From: Bacteroidota bacterium
GTDB taxonomy: Bacteria > Bacteroidota > Bacteroidia > Bacteroidales > WCHB1-69
Direction of reading: 5' to 3'
DNA length: 47,906 nucleotides
NCBI GenBank assembly: GCA_009786185.1
Contig: WQTS01000129.1
Coordinates: forward strand, 1 to 47,906
Made by a program: the position numbers and the translations under genes. The number at the start of each line of letters is the position of its first letter. Within the stretch, counting starts at the first letter, position 1. The notes beneath the pieces are model-generated. The model was not told where the DNA came from. It saw nothing but the letters and a program-made list of their open reading frames with translations, and did no database searches. This document shows positions 24,457 to 31,457 of this stretch, piece after piece.

Positions 24457-24464
24457 TAATTTCG
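24457..24464 (+). promoter_or_regulatory. Possible -7 box variant TAATTTCG
   Basis: About 30 nt upstream of the YfgM-like ATG; differs from TAnnTTTG by one base. It could give the ribH/fmt run its own promoter. Confidence 0.35.
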
Positions 24465-24494
24465 CGGCTTCAAATTTTAACCCTTATCCATCTT

Positions 24495-25205
24495 ATGAAA
24501 AAAGCAAAATTAGACGAAAAGAAAGAACAAGGAACATCCACACAGCGCACACAAGAGAGTTTTGTAGTACGGATATTTAACTTTTTTAACCAATACAACA
24601 AAATTATTTATGGAATAGCAATTGGATTACTTGTAATTATTGTTGCGCTTTTGGCTTTTAATAAATTTTATCTTGCTCCGCGAACGGAAAAAGCCTCTGC
24701 AATGATGACTGCTCCCATAGAGTTTATGATGAAAGCAGATTCTTTGTCTTTGGTTATGGCATTGGAAGGCGACGATGAGCATGAAGGATTTCTAAGCATC
24801 GCATCTTCATTCAGATTTACACGCACGGCAAACACTGCCAGATATTTAGCAGGTATGTGCTACTTGGGGCTTGGCGATAAAGAAGAAGCATTGAATTATT
24901 TGTTAAAATTTAAACGTAAAGATGATATTTATTGGTTTGGTGCACAAGCTACAATTGGCAATCTATATGATGATCAAGGAGATACAAAAAAAGCTATTAG
25001 ATATTATAGAAGAGCGGTGGGTGGCAACGACCCGTATTTAACGCCTGCTAACTTGTTTAAATTAGGACAATTGTACGAAAGAGAAGGCGACTGGAGAAAA
25101 GCAGTTACAGCTTATGAAACTATCCAAAAAGACTTTTTTACAGAGTATCAAAAAATGGGTGTAGACAGATTTTTGGAAAGAGCGCTTATTAACAGAAACA
25201 AATAA
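24495..25205 (+). CDS. YfgM-like membrane-anchored TPR protein
   Basis: 236 residues. A basic cytoplasmic N-terminus (about 45 residues) is followed by one transmembrane helix (IIYGIAIGLLVIIVALLAF) and a periplasmic TPR region (AGMCYLGLGDKEEALNYLLKF, IGNLYDDQGDTKKAIRYYRRA, LGQLYEREGDWRKAVTAYETI). This is the layout of YfgM/ancillary SecYEG translocon TPR proteins, which work with periplasmic chaperones. That fits the OmpH-like gene just upstream. Its stop overlaps the ribH start by one base (TAATG). Confidence 0.82.
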   Translation: MKKAKLDEKKEQGTSTQRTQESFVVRIFNFFNQYNKIIYGIAIGLLVIIVALLAFNKFYLAPRTEKASAMMTAPIEFMMKADSLSLVMALEGDDEHEGFLSIASSFRFTRTANTARYLAGMCYLGLGDKEEALNYLLKFKRKDDIYWFGAQATIGNLYDDQGDTKKAIRYYRRAVGGNDPYLTPANLFKLGQLYEREGDWRKAVTAYETIQKDFFTEYQKMGVDRFLERALINRNK

Positions 25206-25693
25206 TGAAAAAGAAAAATCTTTCCCAACACAACAGCGCTCCCACTTTAAAAAATAAAAACGTTAAGATAGGAATTGTTGTTAGTGAATGGAATGAAACC
25301 ATAACCGGCGCACTCAAAGAGGGTGCGTTGGCTTTTTTAAGCGAGTCGGGAATTGCGAAAAACCAGATTTTTGTGCACACGGTTCCCGGTAGCTATGAAT
25401 TGCCTTTTGCCGCTGCTGCCTTGTTGGATGCCGATGATTCGCTTAACGCCGTTATCTGTTTGGGATGCGTGATTCAAGGTGAAACACGCCATTTCGAGTT
25501 TATCTCTCAAGCAGTTGCAAATGGAATTATGAACGTTTCGTTAGACTACGGCGTGCCTGTAATTTTTGGCGTGCTTACCTGCGATACGATGGAGCAAGCG
25601 CAAGAACGTGCAGGAGGGAAACACGGTAACAAAGGCGTGGAAGCCGCGCATACCTGTTTGAAAATGCTTGAACTACAACAAAAAATAAACTAA
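25205..25693 (+). CDS. ribH: 6,7-dimethyl-8-ribityllumazine synthase
   Basis: Condenses the pyrimidine 5-amino-6-ribitylaminouracil with dihydroxybutanone phosphate to give lumazine, the riboflavin precursor. 162 residues, normal length. Signature segments: VSEWNETITGAL, PGSYELPFAA, LGCVIQGETRHFEFIS (with the catalytic His in RHF), VIFGVLTCDTMEQAQERAGG and GNKGVEAA. It follows the YfgM-like gene with a TAATG overlap and precedes fmt by 10 bp. I see no FMN riboswitch upstream, and no other rib genes are present. Confidence 0.96.
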   Translation: MKKKNLSQHNSAPTLKNKNVKIGIVVSEWNETITGALKEGALAFLSESGIAKNQIFVHTVPGSYELPFAAAALLDADDSLNAVICLGCVIQGETRHFEFISQAVANGIMNVSLDYGVPVIFGVLTCDTMEQAQERAGGKHGNKGVEAAHTCLKMLELQQKIN

Positions 25694-25703
25694 TTCTTTT
25701 GCC

Positions 25704-26654
25704 ATGCGTGTGGTTTTTATGGGAACCCCCGACTTTGCAGTTGCCACGTTAGAGGCTATTTACAATTCATCGTACGAAATTGTTGGTGTGGTAACAAGCC
25801 CCGACAAACCTGCCGGAAGAGGCTTGAAAATGCAATGTTCCGAGGTGAAAAAATATGCAATTGAAAAAGAGATTCCTATTTTACAACCCGTAAAATTAAA
25901 AGATCCGGAATTTATTGAAGCATTAAAAAAATGGAATGCAGATGTATTTGTTGTGGTGGCTTTCCGGATGTTGCCTTACGAAGTTTACACTATTCCACCG
26001 TTAGGCACCTTTAATGTACATGCTTCATTATTACCGCAATATCGTGGAGCTGCGCCTATCCATTGGGCAATTATGAACGGCGAAACAAAAACAGGAATCA
26101 CTACTTTTTTTCTCAATAATCAAATTGACTGTGGGGATATTATCTTGCAACGAAAAACGGATATTTTGCCCGATGAAATAACCGGCGAACTTTACGATAG
26201 ATTAAAAATATTGGGTGCAGAAGCTGCATTAGAAACATTATCATTAATTGAAAAAGGAAATATTGCGCTTTTGCCACAACTTTCCAAAATAGATGAACCC
26301 TTAGTACCTGCCCCAAAAATTCACAAAGAAGATACGGTGATTGACTGGAATCTTCCGGCTAAGGATATTATTAACAAAATTCGAGGACTTTCTCCTTATC
26401 CCGGAGCAATAACCTTCCTTACAAAAAGCGACGGCAAAACAGCTTCTCTTAAAATTTTTGAAGCGGCGATTACCCTTGAAAAATCAGAGGAAATAGCAGG
26501 CAAAATTGATTCGGATGACAGAACTTTTTTTTACATTTCTTCGAAAGACTTCAAGATTTCCGTACATAATTTGCAAATGGAAGGAAAAAACAGGTTAAAT
26601 TTGACTTCTTTTTTGCAAGGGAGCAAAGTGTCAAATTATACTATTTGTGTATAA
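25704..26654 (+). CDS. fmt: Methionyl-tRNA formyltransferase
   Basis: Formylates initiator Met-tRNA using 10-formyl-tetrahydrofolate. 316 residues, usual length. It opens MRVVFMGTPDFAV, has the KPAGRGLKMQ tRNA-binding loop region, the catalytic HASLLPQYRGAAPIHWAI (His106), GDI with Asp142-Gly-Asp, and the C-terminal OB-like domain starting about residue 205 (DWNLPAKDIINKIRGLSPYPGA). The last gene of the run that starts with the OmpH-like gene. No terminator hairpin is obvious after it; HU has its own promoter. Confidence 0.96.
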   Translation: MRVVFMGTPDFAVATLEAIYNSSYEIVGVVTSPDKPAGRGLKMQCSEVKKYAIEKEIPILQPVKLKDPEFIEALKKWNADVFVVVAFRMLPYEVYTIPPLGTFNVHASLLPQYRGAAPIHWAIMNGETKTGITTFFLNNQIDCGDIILQRKTDILPDEITGELYDRLKILGAEAALETLSLIEKGNIALLPQLSKIDEPLVPAPKIHKEDTVIDWNLPAKDIINKIRGLSPYPGAITFLTKSDGKTASLKIFEAAITLEKSEEIAGKIDSDDRTFFYISSKDFKISVHNLQMEGKNRLNLTSFLQGSKVSNYTICV

Positions 26655-26761
26655 TGATATAATAAAATAGATGATATTTGTATTGTAATCAACAATTACA
26701 TGTATTTTATTAACAAATCTATAGATTGTTTAGTTTGATGAAAAAAATAAAGAAAATATTT

Positions 26762-26769
26762 TAGCTTTG
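26762..26769 (+). promoter_or_regulatory. -7 box TAGCTTTG of the HU gene
   Basis: Exact TAnnTTTG match about 45 nt before the HU ATG. A TTTG at 26734-26737 could serve as the -33 element with about 24 bp spacing. Confidence 0.65.
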
Positions 26770-26813
26770 CAATGTTGTAAAATCAAATTAATTAACCATT
26801 AAAAATCGTATTT

Positions 26814-27083
26814 ATGAACAAAGCAGAATTAATTACCGCAATGGCTGAAAAAGCCGGTTTAACCAAAGTAGATGCTAAAGCAGCTTTAGAAGCATTTGTA
26901 GCTGCAACCTCTGAGGCTCTTGCTCAAGGTGACAAATTATCTCTTATCGGATTTGGAACATTTTCAGTAAATCACCGTCCGGCGAGAAAAGGAAGAAACC
27001 CTAGAACGAAGAAAGAAATCATGATTCCTGCAAAAAAAGTTGTTAAATTTAAAGCCGGTGCAGAACTTGCTGCGAAAGTTTAA
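26814..27083 (+). CDS. hup: HU-family DNA-binding protein
   Basis: 89 residues, the usual length for a histone-like HU subunit. It opens MNKAELITAMAEKAGLTKVD, contains LSLIGFGTFSV and the beta-arm signature RPARKGRNPRTKKEIMIPAK, and ends VKFKAGAELAAKV. It bends and compacts DNA as a dimer. It is a monocistronic unit with its own -7 box and a terminator hairpin right after the stop. An A-rich leader rather than a Shine-Dalgarno precedes the ATG. Confidence 0.97.
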   Translation: MNKAELITAMAEKAGLTKVDAKAALEAFVAATSEALAQGDKLSLIGFGTFSVNHRPARKGRNPRTKKEIMIPAKKVVKFKAGAELAAKV

Positions 27084-27104
27084 CATTTTTTGATTTATGA
27101 ATAG

Positions 27105-27137
27105 TCGCGTGTCTTTTAGAGGTGCGCGATTTTTTTT
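27105..27137 (+). terminator. Intrinsic terminator of the HU gene
   Basis: TCGCG at 27105-27109 pairs with CGCGA at 27125-27129, extended inwards by G-U and C-G pairs, followed by a run of eight T. The T-run merges into the left end of repeat family D. Confidence 0.75.
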
Positions 27138-27215
27138 ACCACAAAGTACACAAAGAATGTACAAAGTGCACAAGTGGTGTTCTTTGAAAAAGTCTTAGTG
27201 TACTTTGTGGTAAAA
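27134..27215. repeat. Repeat family D, intergenic copy with 18-bp terminal inverted repeats
   Basis: TTTTACCACAAAGTACAC at 27134-27151 is perfectly inverted at 27198-27215 (GTGTACTTTGTGGTAAAA). The interior holds further ACAAAG units. It fills the convergent gap between HU and dprA. A diverged copy lies inside ccsA at 38673-38767. Confidence 0.88.
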
Positions 27216-27218
27216 TTT

Positions 27219-28322
27219 CTATTTAATCAACCTATACCTTTTCCCCGGAAGCGCTTCAATTACTCCGTTAAGCTCCAAACCCAATAAAACAGAAGCCATT
27301 TTTGATGGCGTTAATGTACAATTTTGTGTTATTAATTCATCAATATGAACTTCTTTAAGATTTTGTATGATGGAAACTACGATTTCTTCATTCGCATTTA
27401 ATTGTTGAAAAAGTTGCGGTTGAATTTGCGCCGGTTTCTCTGCATTCCAACCCATCATATCAATAATATCTTCTCCGGAAGTAACCAATGCCGCCAAATT
27501 TTGACGGATAAGCTCGTGGCACCCCTCTCGCGAAGGTTCAAAAACAGACCCCGGAATAGCAAAAACATCCCGTTGGTAAGAATGTGCAATACATGCGGTG
27601 ATGATGCTTCCGCCACGTTTTCCCGTTTCCACTACCAGCAAGGCATCTGCCATGCCGGCAATAATGCGGTTGCGTTTGGGGAAATTTTGACGATCAGGCA
27701 GGGTATAGTACGAAAATTCTGAAACCAATGTACTCCCCAGATCTGTCATTCTTTTCGCCAACTTTTTGTTGGAAGATGGATAGATATTCCCAAATCCCGA
27801 ACCCATAATTCCAACGGTATGCAAACTATAATCCAATGCCGCCTCATGTGCAAAAGTATCTATTCCCATAGCCAAACCGCTTATAATAGAAATGTTATGT
27901 GAAGATAAACCGGAGAGCACACGCCGTACCGTATCTTTGCCGTAAGAGGTGGCATGACGTGTGCCCACAATTGCCAATGTTTTCTCAAAATTGAACTGAT
28001 TACTGCCCTGATAGCAAAACATATAAGGTGCATCGTTACAACGCAGCAAACGTTTCGGATAATCGTGGTCTGTATAAAAACAATGAAAAATATTGTTTTT
28101 TGCCGCCACATTCAATTCACTGTGTACTGCTTTTTCAATTTCCGATGTCAAAACCGGAGGTGCCGGAAACGAGCGCGTAGTTTGGTGTTTTTTGCGAATG
28201 GAATGAAAATCGTGAAACAGGGCGGATGCGCTTCCTGAAAGTTGCAATAGCTTTTTTATTATGGAGTTACCATATCCTTTTTGGTATGATAATGCAATTT
28301 TGTAAAAGAGTTCGTCGAGCAT
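27219..28322 (-). CDS. dprA: DNA-processing protein DprA
   Basis: DprA/Smf protects incoming single-stranded DNA and loads RecA during natural transformation. 367 residues from MLDELFYKIAL (28322); the open frame continues to 28397 but that extension (FYKRLDFCFNITYICC) is not family-like. Features: N-terminal helical region, the Rossmann core GTRHATSYG, SGLAMGIDTFAHEAAL, MGSGFGNIYPSSNK, SEFSYYTLPDRQNFPKRNRI and VETGKRGGSIITA, then a C-terminal winged-helix domain (about 300-367). A TATATTTG box lies at 28345. No other competence genes are present in the window. Confidence 0.95.
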   Translation of the reverse strand: MLDELFYKIALSYQKGYGNSIIKKLLQLSGSASALFHDFHSIRKKHQTTRSFPAPPVLTSEIEKAVHSELNVAAKNNIFHCFYTDHDYPKRLLRCNDAPYMFCYQGSNQFNFEKTLAIVGTRHATSYGKDTVRRVLSGLSSHNISIISGLAMGIDTFAHEAALDYSLHTVGIMGSGFGNIYPSSNKKLAKRMTDLGSTLVSEFSYYTLPDRQNFPKRNRIIAGMADALLVVETGKRGGSIITACIAHSYQRDVFAIPGSVFEPSREGCHELIRQNLAALVTSGEDIIDMMGWNAEKPAQIQPQLFQQLNANEEIVVSIIQNLKEVHIDELITQNCTLTPSKMASVLLGLELNGVIEALPGKRYRLIK

Positions 28323-28344
28323 AATTTTAGTAAAAATGAGGCAG

Positions 28345-28352
28345 CAAATATA
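28345..28352 (-). promoter_or_regulatory. -7 box TATATTTG of dprA
   Basis: Fits TAnnTTTG about 23 nt upstream of the chosen dprA start and supports that start over the longer frame. Confidence 0.55.
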
Positions 28353-28461
28353 AGTAATATTGAAGCAAAAGTCAAGTCTTTTATAAAAAATATGCAACTT
28401 ATTTACTGCTCCACCTGAAGGAATAAAAAAACTTGTTTATTTGTAACACAAATTTTGTACT

Positions 28462-29805
28462 ATGAAATTCAATGTCAAAGTCTTATTTTTAAGCATTTTT
28501 TTGCTTTTCTTTTTGTTTTCTACTTCATTGTATGCACAAAAAAAAATGTCGCTACAAGCATGTATTGATTTCGCATTAGAACACAGCTACACTGTGAAAC
28601 AGAAGATATTAGAAAAAGAATTGAGATATGTGCAATTGCAAGCTACAAAAACGAGTATTGCGCCTACGCTTGGTGCAAATATTGGACAAAATCTCGACTT
28701 TGGACGCTCCGCTTTGGCGGATGCCCTCATAATAAATACCACACAAGCTACTACTAATTTCTACGCAGGTTTAAATATGGATCTTTTTCAGGGATTGCGC
28801 ACACACCACCAAATGAAATCGGATAAATTAAACTTGGAAGCCACATTATTCGATATTGAAAGTGCAAAAGAAAATATAGAACTCACTGTAACAGCTTATT
28901 ATCTTCAAATTTTATTAAACAAAGAGATTTTGGAGGTGTATAAAACACAAGTAATATCCTCTCAGGAACAGGTGGATAGGATTCAGCTTTTGGTGAATAA
29001 CGGAAAAAGTTCTGATGCCGAACTGTATGCAGCAAAAGCTACATTAGCAACGGATCAAGTTGCCGTAGTAGAAGCTAATAATGCTGTTCGTTTATCCACT
29101 TTAGATTTAGCGCAATTAATGAATTATCCTGATGTCTCTAATTTTGGAATTGCTACAGAAGCCGATGACGTTGGGATAGATGAGATATTAAACAAAAATG
29201 TTGATGTATATCATGTTGTGGAAAATGCGTTGCAAAATCGTCCGGCTATTAAAGCGGCGCTAACACGCATTGAACAAGCAAAACGCACTATAAAAGTTTA
29301 TCAGTCAGGATGGTATCCTACACTCGGGTTTTCTGCAAGTTTTGGAACAGGTTACTTTTACCGATTTAAAGAGATCTCTGGATTTCCAAACCAGCCTTTT
29401 GGAGAGCAGTTTAGAAATAACGCCCGGCAATCATTAGGACTTTCGTTATATATTCCTATCTTTGATAAATTGTCTACCCATTATAATGTGAAACAGCAGA
29501 GAATCAATGTTAAAGCGCAAGAATTACAATTGGAAGAAACAAGACGAATACTAATTAAAGAGATTGAACAGGCTTATGTAAATGCGGTGGCATCTAAAGA
29601 AAAATATTTAGCTTCACAAGTTGCCAATACTTCTTCTGCGATAGCATTTCAATATGAAGAAGTAAAATTTAACGCAGGTTCTTCTACAAATTTTGAGTTT
29701 AACGATGCAAGAAACAAATACTTGCAAGCGCAATCTAATCTTATCCAAGCTAAATTCGACTTTTTGTTTAGAATTAAGATTTTGGAATTTTACGGAAAAA
29801 ATTGA
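28462..29805 (+). CDS. TolC-family outer membrane channel protein
   Basis: 447 residues with a signal peptide (FLSIFLLFFLFSTSLYAQ). Two homologous halves of long helices and strands typical of the outer membrane efflux (OEP) family: SLQACIDFALEHSYTVKQK at the start, LEATLFDIESAKENIELTVTAYYLQILLNKE, ENALQNRPAIKAALTRIEQAKR opening the second half, YPTLGFSASFGTGY and LSLYIPIFDKLSTHYNVKQQ. It forms the exit duct of tripartite efflux or type I secretion. The usual inner membrane pump and adaptor genes are not adjacent; a sigma factor gene follows about 30 bp downstream. Confidence 0.9.
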   Translation: MKFNVKVLFLSIFLLFFLFSTSLYAQKKMSLQACIDFALEHSYTVKQKILEKELRYVQLQATKTSIAPTLGANIGQNLDFGRSALADALIINTTQATTNFYAGLNMDLFQGLRTHHQMKSDKLNLEATLFDIESAKENIELTVTAYYLQILLNKEILEVYKTQVISSQEQVDRIQLLVNNGKSSDAELYAAKATLATDQVAVVEANNAVRLSTLDLAQLMNYPDVSNFGIATEADDVGIDEILNKNVDVYHVVENALQNRPAIKAALTRIEQAKRTIKVYQSGWYPTLGFSASFGTGYFYRFKEISGFPNQPFGEQFRNNARQSLGLSLYIPIFDKLSTHYNVKQQRINVKAQELQLEETRRILIKEIEQAYVNAVASKEKYLASQVANTSSAIAFQYEEVKFNAGSSTNFEFNDARNKYLQAQSNLIQAKFDFLFRIKILEFYGKN

Positions 29806-29814
29806 AAATAACCT

Positions 29815-29822
29815 TATTTTTG
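29815..29822 (+). promoter_or_regulatory. -7 box TATTTTTG of the sigma factor gene
   Basis: Exact TAnnTTTG match 17 nt upstream of the sigma factor ATG, separating it from the TolC gene. Confidence 0.6.
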
Positions 29823-29838
29823 CCCCCAAATCTAAATT

Positions 29839-30381
29839 ATGCCTACCGACGAGCTGATTCTTGAGTTATTTTCTAATGAAAATACCCGCAACCGCGCTTT
29901 TGAAATGCTCGTTAAAAAATATCAAAAAGATGTGTATCAAAACGTTCGACGAATGGTTGGGTTGCACGATGATGCCAACGATGTTTCACAAAATGTATTC
30001 ATTAAAATTTGGCGACATTTGGATAATTTTCGCGGCGAATCGAGCTTAAAAACCTGGATTTTGAGAATTTGCACGAATGAATCCCTAACATTTATTGAAA
30101 AAAAGAAGAAACTACTCAATCTTACCGATGATTCCTACACAGAATGGATGCTGCAAACCATTCCCGACGATAAATATCTGTCTTCTGAAAAAATTGTGCA
30201 ACTCATTCAACAAGCCATACTTCATTTGCCTGAAAAGCAGCGCATTGTTTTTTCATTACGTTATTATGAAGAGATGCCTTACGAAGAAATGTCAAAAGTA
30301 TTAAACACTTCAGAAGGAGCGCTTAAGGCATCTTATCACTTTGCCGTAAAAAAAGTAGAAGATTTTTTGTTAAACCATTAA
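29839..30381 (+). CDS. ECF-type RNA polymerase sigma factor
   Basis: 180 residues with the two conserved regions: sigma-2 (about 20-90; YQKDVYQNVRRMVG, DANDVSQNVFIKIWRHLDNF, SSLKTWILRICTNES) and sigma-4 (about 128-178; LPEKQRIVFSLRYYEEMPYEEM and a helix-turn-helix TSEGALKASYHFAVKKVE). It is followed by a single-pass membrane protein and a small secreted protein, the sigma / anti-sigma / sensor order common in Bacteroidota. It is not of the SusR/FecI-FecR polysaccharide type, since no FecR domain or TonB receptor follows. The stimulus is unknown. Confidence 0.93.
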   Translation: MPTDELILELFSNENTRNRAFEMLVKKYQKDVYQNVRRMVGLHDDANDVSQNVFIKIWRHLDNFRGESSLKTWILRICTNESLTFIEKKKKLLNLTDDSYTEWMLQTIPDDKYLSSEKIVQLIQQAILHLPEKQRIVFSLRYYEEMPYEEMSKVLNTSEGALKASYHFAVKKVEDFLLNH

Positions 30382-30398
30382 ACTTACAATACATATAC

Positions 30399-30911
30399 AT
30401 GTCTAAAAACAGTTTTAACAACACTCATTTTTCCATGAATACATTAGAAAATAATAAGAATAAACCCTTATTTGATGTTCCGGAGCATTACTTTGAACAA
30501 TTGCAACACAATGTAATGCAACGTGCTATGAAAGAAGAAAAGCAACAAAAAAAATCTAAGAAATGGATTTCTGCCACTTCAGCAGCAGCCTCAATTGCCA
30601 TCATTGTTGTACTTTCTGTCTATCTTATTGTAAATAGGGATCCTAATGAACATTTTTACGTACTTGAAGGAGTTATACAATCTGAAGACACGCTTATTAC
30701 TTTAGATTCAAACTGTTTAGCTGAAGTTAGAGAGGTTACGGTAAAAGAATTAACAGAAGTAAAAAGAGAACCTGAAACCTTATCTTCTAAAGCTCCCTTA
30801 GTAGCTAAAGAAACGATTGTGTATCGCGCAGTAGATTTTTATGTAGATGATTATGAGGTTTATAACTTTTGTGAGGTGATGTATGATTTGGAATGTTTTT
30901 ATGATTATTAG
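30399..30911 (+). CDS. Probable anti-sigma factor (single-pass membrane protein)
   Basis: 170 residues. The cytoplasmic N-terminal 65 residues contain FDVPEHYFEQLQHNVMQR, a segment like the one opening many Bacteroidota anti-sigma-like proteins (F-x-V-P-x-x-Y-F), followed by a Lys/Gln-rich stretch, one transmembrane helix (ATSAAASIAIIVVLSVYLIV) and a periplasmic acidic tail ending in FCEVMYDLECFYDY. The role as anti-sigma is inferred from position 17 bp after the sigma gene and from topology, not from a recognised domain. Start could also be at 30435 (MNTLENN). Confidence 0.72.
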   Translation: MSKNSFNNTHFSMNTLENNKNKPLFDVPEHYFEQLQHNVMQRAMKEEKQQKKSKKWISATSAAASIAIIVVLSVYLIVNRDPNEHFYVLEGVIQSEDTLITLDSNCLAEVREVTVKELTEVKREPETLSSKAPLVAKETIVYRAVDFYVDDYEVYNFCEVMYDLECFYDY

Positions 30912-30914
30912 TCT

Positions 30915-30948
30915 GAACCATGATTTTTGTAAGATTAACAAGATAATA
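30915..30948. repeat. Repeat family E, single arm
   Basis: GAACCATGATTTTTGTAAGA continuing TTAACAAGAT resembles one arm of the full element at 33552-33644. It occupies the gap before the next gene, whose ATG lies just downstream. Confidence 0.6.
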
Positions 30949-30956
30949 TTTTAACT

Positions 30957-31424
30957 ATGAGACATTTAATTTTTGCTTTTTCTTTTCTGTTTATAACCTC
31001 TTTTTTGTTTGCGCAAGAGCAAGAAGATTGTCAGTCTATTATGACCATTAAGAGAAATTTTATGGAGCGTAATTTGGCCTTATCTGATAATGAGTGCCAA
31101 GCGTTTTGGGACTTTTATAATCCTTATCTTAAAGAAGAATCGGAAATTTTTGAAGCAAGCAGGACATTATTGCATAAAAACAATATCAAACGCAGCAAAG
31201 GGCGAGTTGATTATACCAAGCTGAATGATAAGCAATTGTACATATTAATGGAAGATAGGATAGATACGAAAGAGAAACTCATTCAATTAGAGAAAAAGCT
31301 GTATGAACAATTAAAAAAGATACTCTCTGCCAAAACATTATATCAATTTTATCAGATTGAAGGGCGTTTTAGAGCCGATATAAAAGAGGAGGCGAAAGGG
31401 GCATGTACGCATGAGAAGCAATAA
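30957..31424 (+). CDS. Small secreted Spy/CpxP-like protein of an ECF sigma module
   Basis: 155 residues with a signal peptide (FAFSFLFITSFLFAQ). The mature part is all-helical and charged. FMERNLALSDNECQAFWDFY matches the LxLTxxEAxxFW pattern found in small periplasmic proteins that accompany ECF sigma factors in Bacteroidota (annotated as sensors of ECF-type sigma factors, Spy-like). Cys is present near both ends of the mature chain. It is third after the sigma and anti-sigma genes and may sense envelope stress; this is inferred from context. Confidence 0.7.
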   Translation: MRHLIFAFSFLFITSFLFAQEQEDCQSIMTIKRNFMERNLALSDNECQAFWDFYNPYLKEESEIFEASRTLLHKNNIKRSKGRVDYTKLNDKQLYILMEDRIDTKEKLIQLEKKLYEQLKKILSAKTLYQFYQIEGRFRADIKEEAKGACTHEKQ

Positions 31425-31430
31425 AAACAT

Positions 31431-31438
31431 TACCTTTG
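31431..31438 (+). promoter_or_regulatory. -7 box TACCTTTG of the vWA-like gene
   Basis: Exact TAnnTTTG match 20 nt upstream of the ATG at 31458; suggests this gene is not only read from the sigma operon. Confidence 0.55.
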
Positions 31439-31457
31439 CCGCCTAATTTTTTGAAGT

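Noticed and set aside
24455..25204. FMN riboswitch upstream of ribH
   Set aside because: ribH starts within a TAATG overlap with the preceding gene, and no conserved RFN sequence such as AGGGCAGGG occurs in the leader.
27134..27215. Insertion sequence or MITE with target duplication
   Set aside because: Inverted ends are clear, but I see no target-site duplication and no transposase, so I call it only a dispersed repeat.
28323..28397. Longer N-terminus for dprA
   Set aside because: Extension is not family-like and contains the TATATTTG promoter box at 28345.
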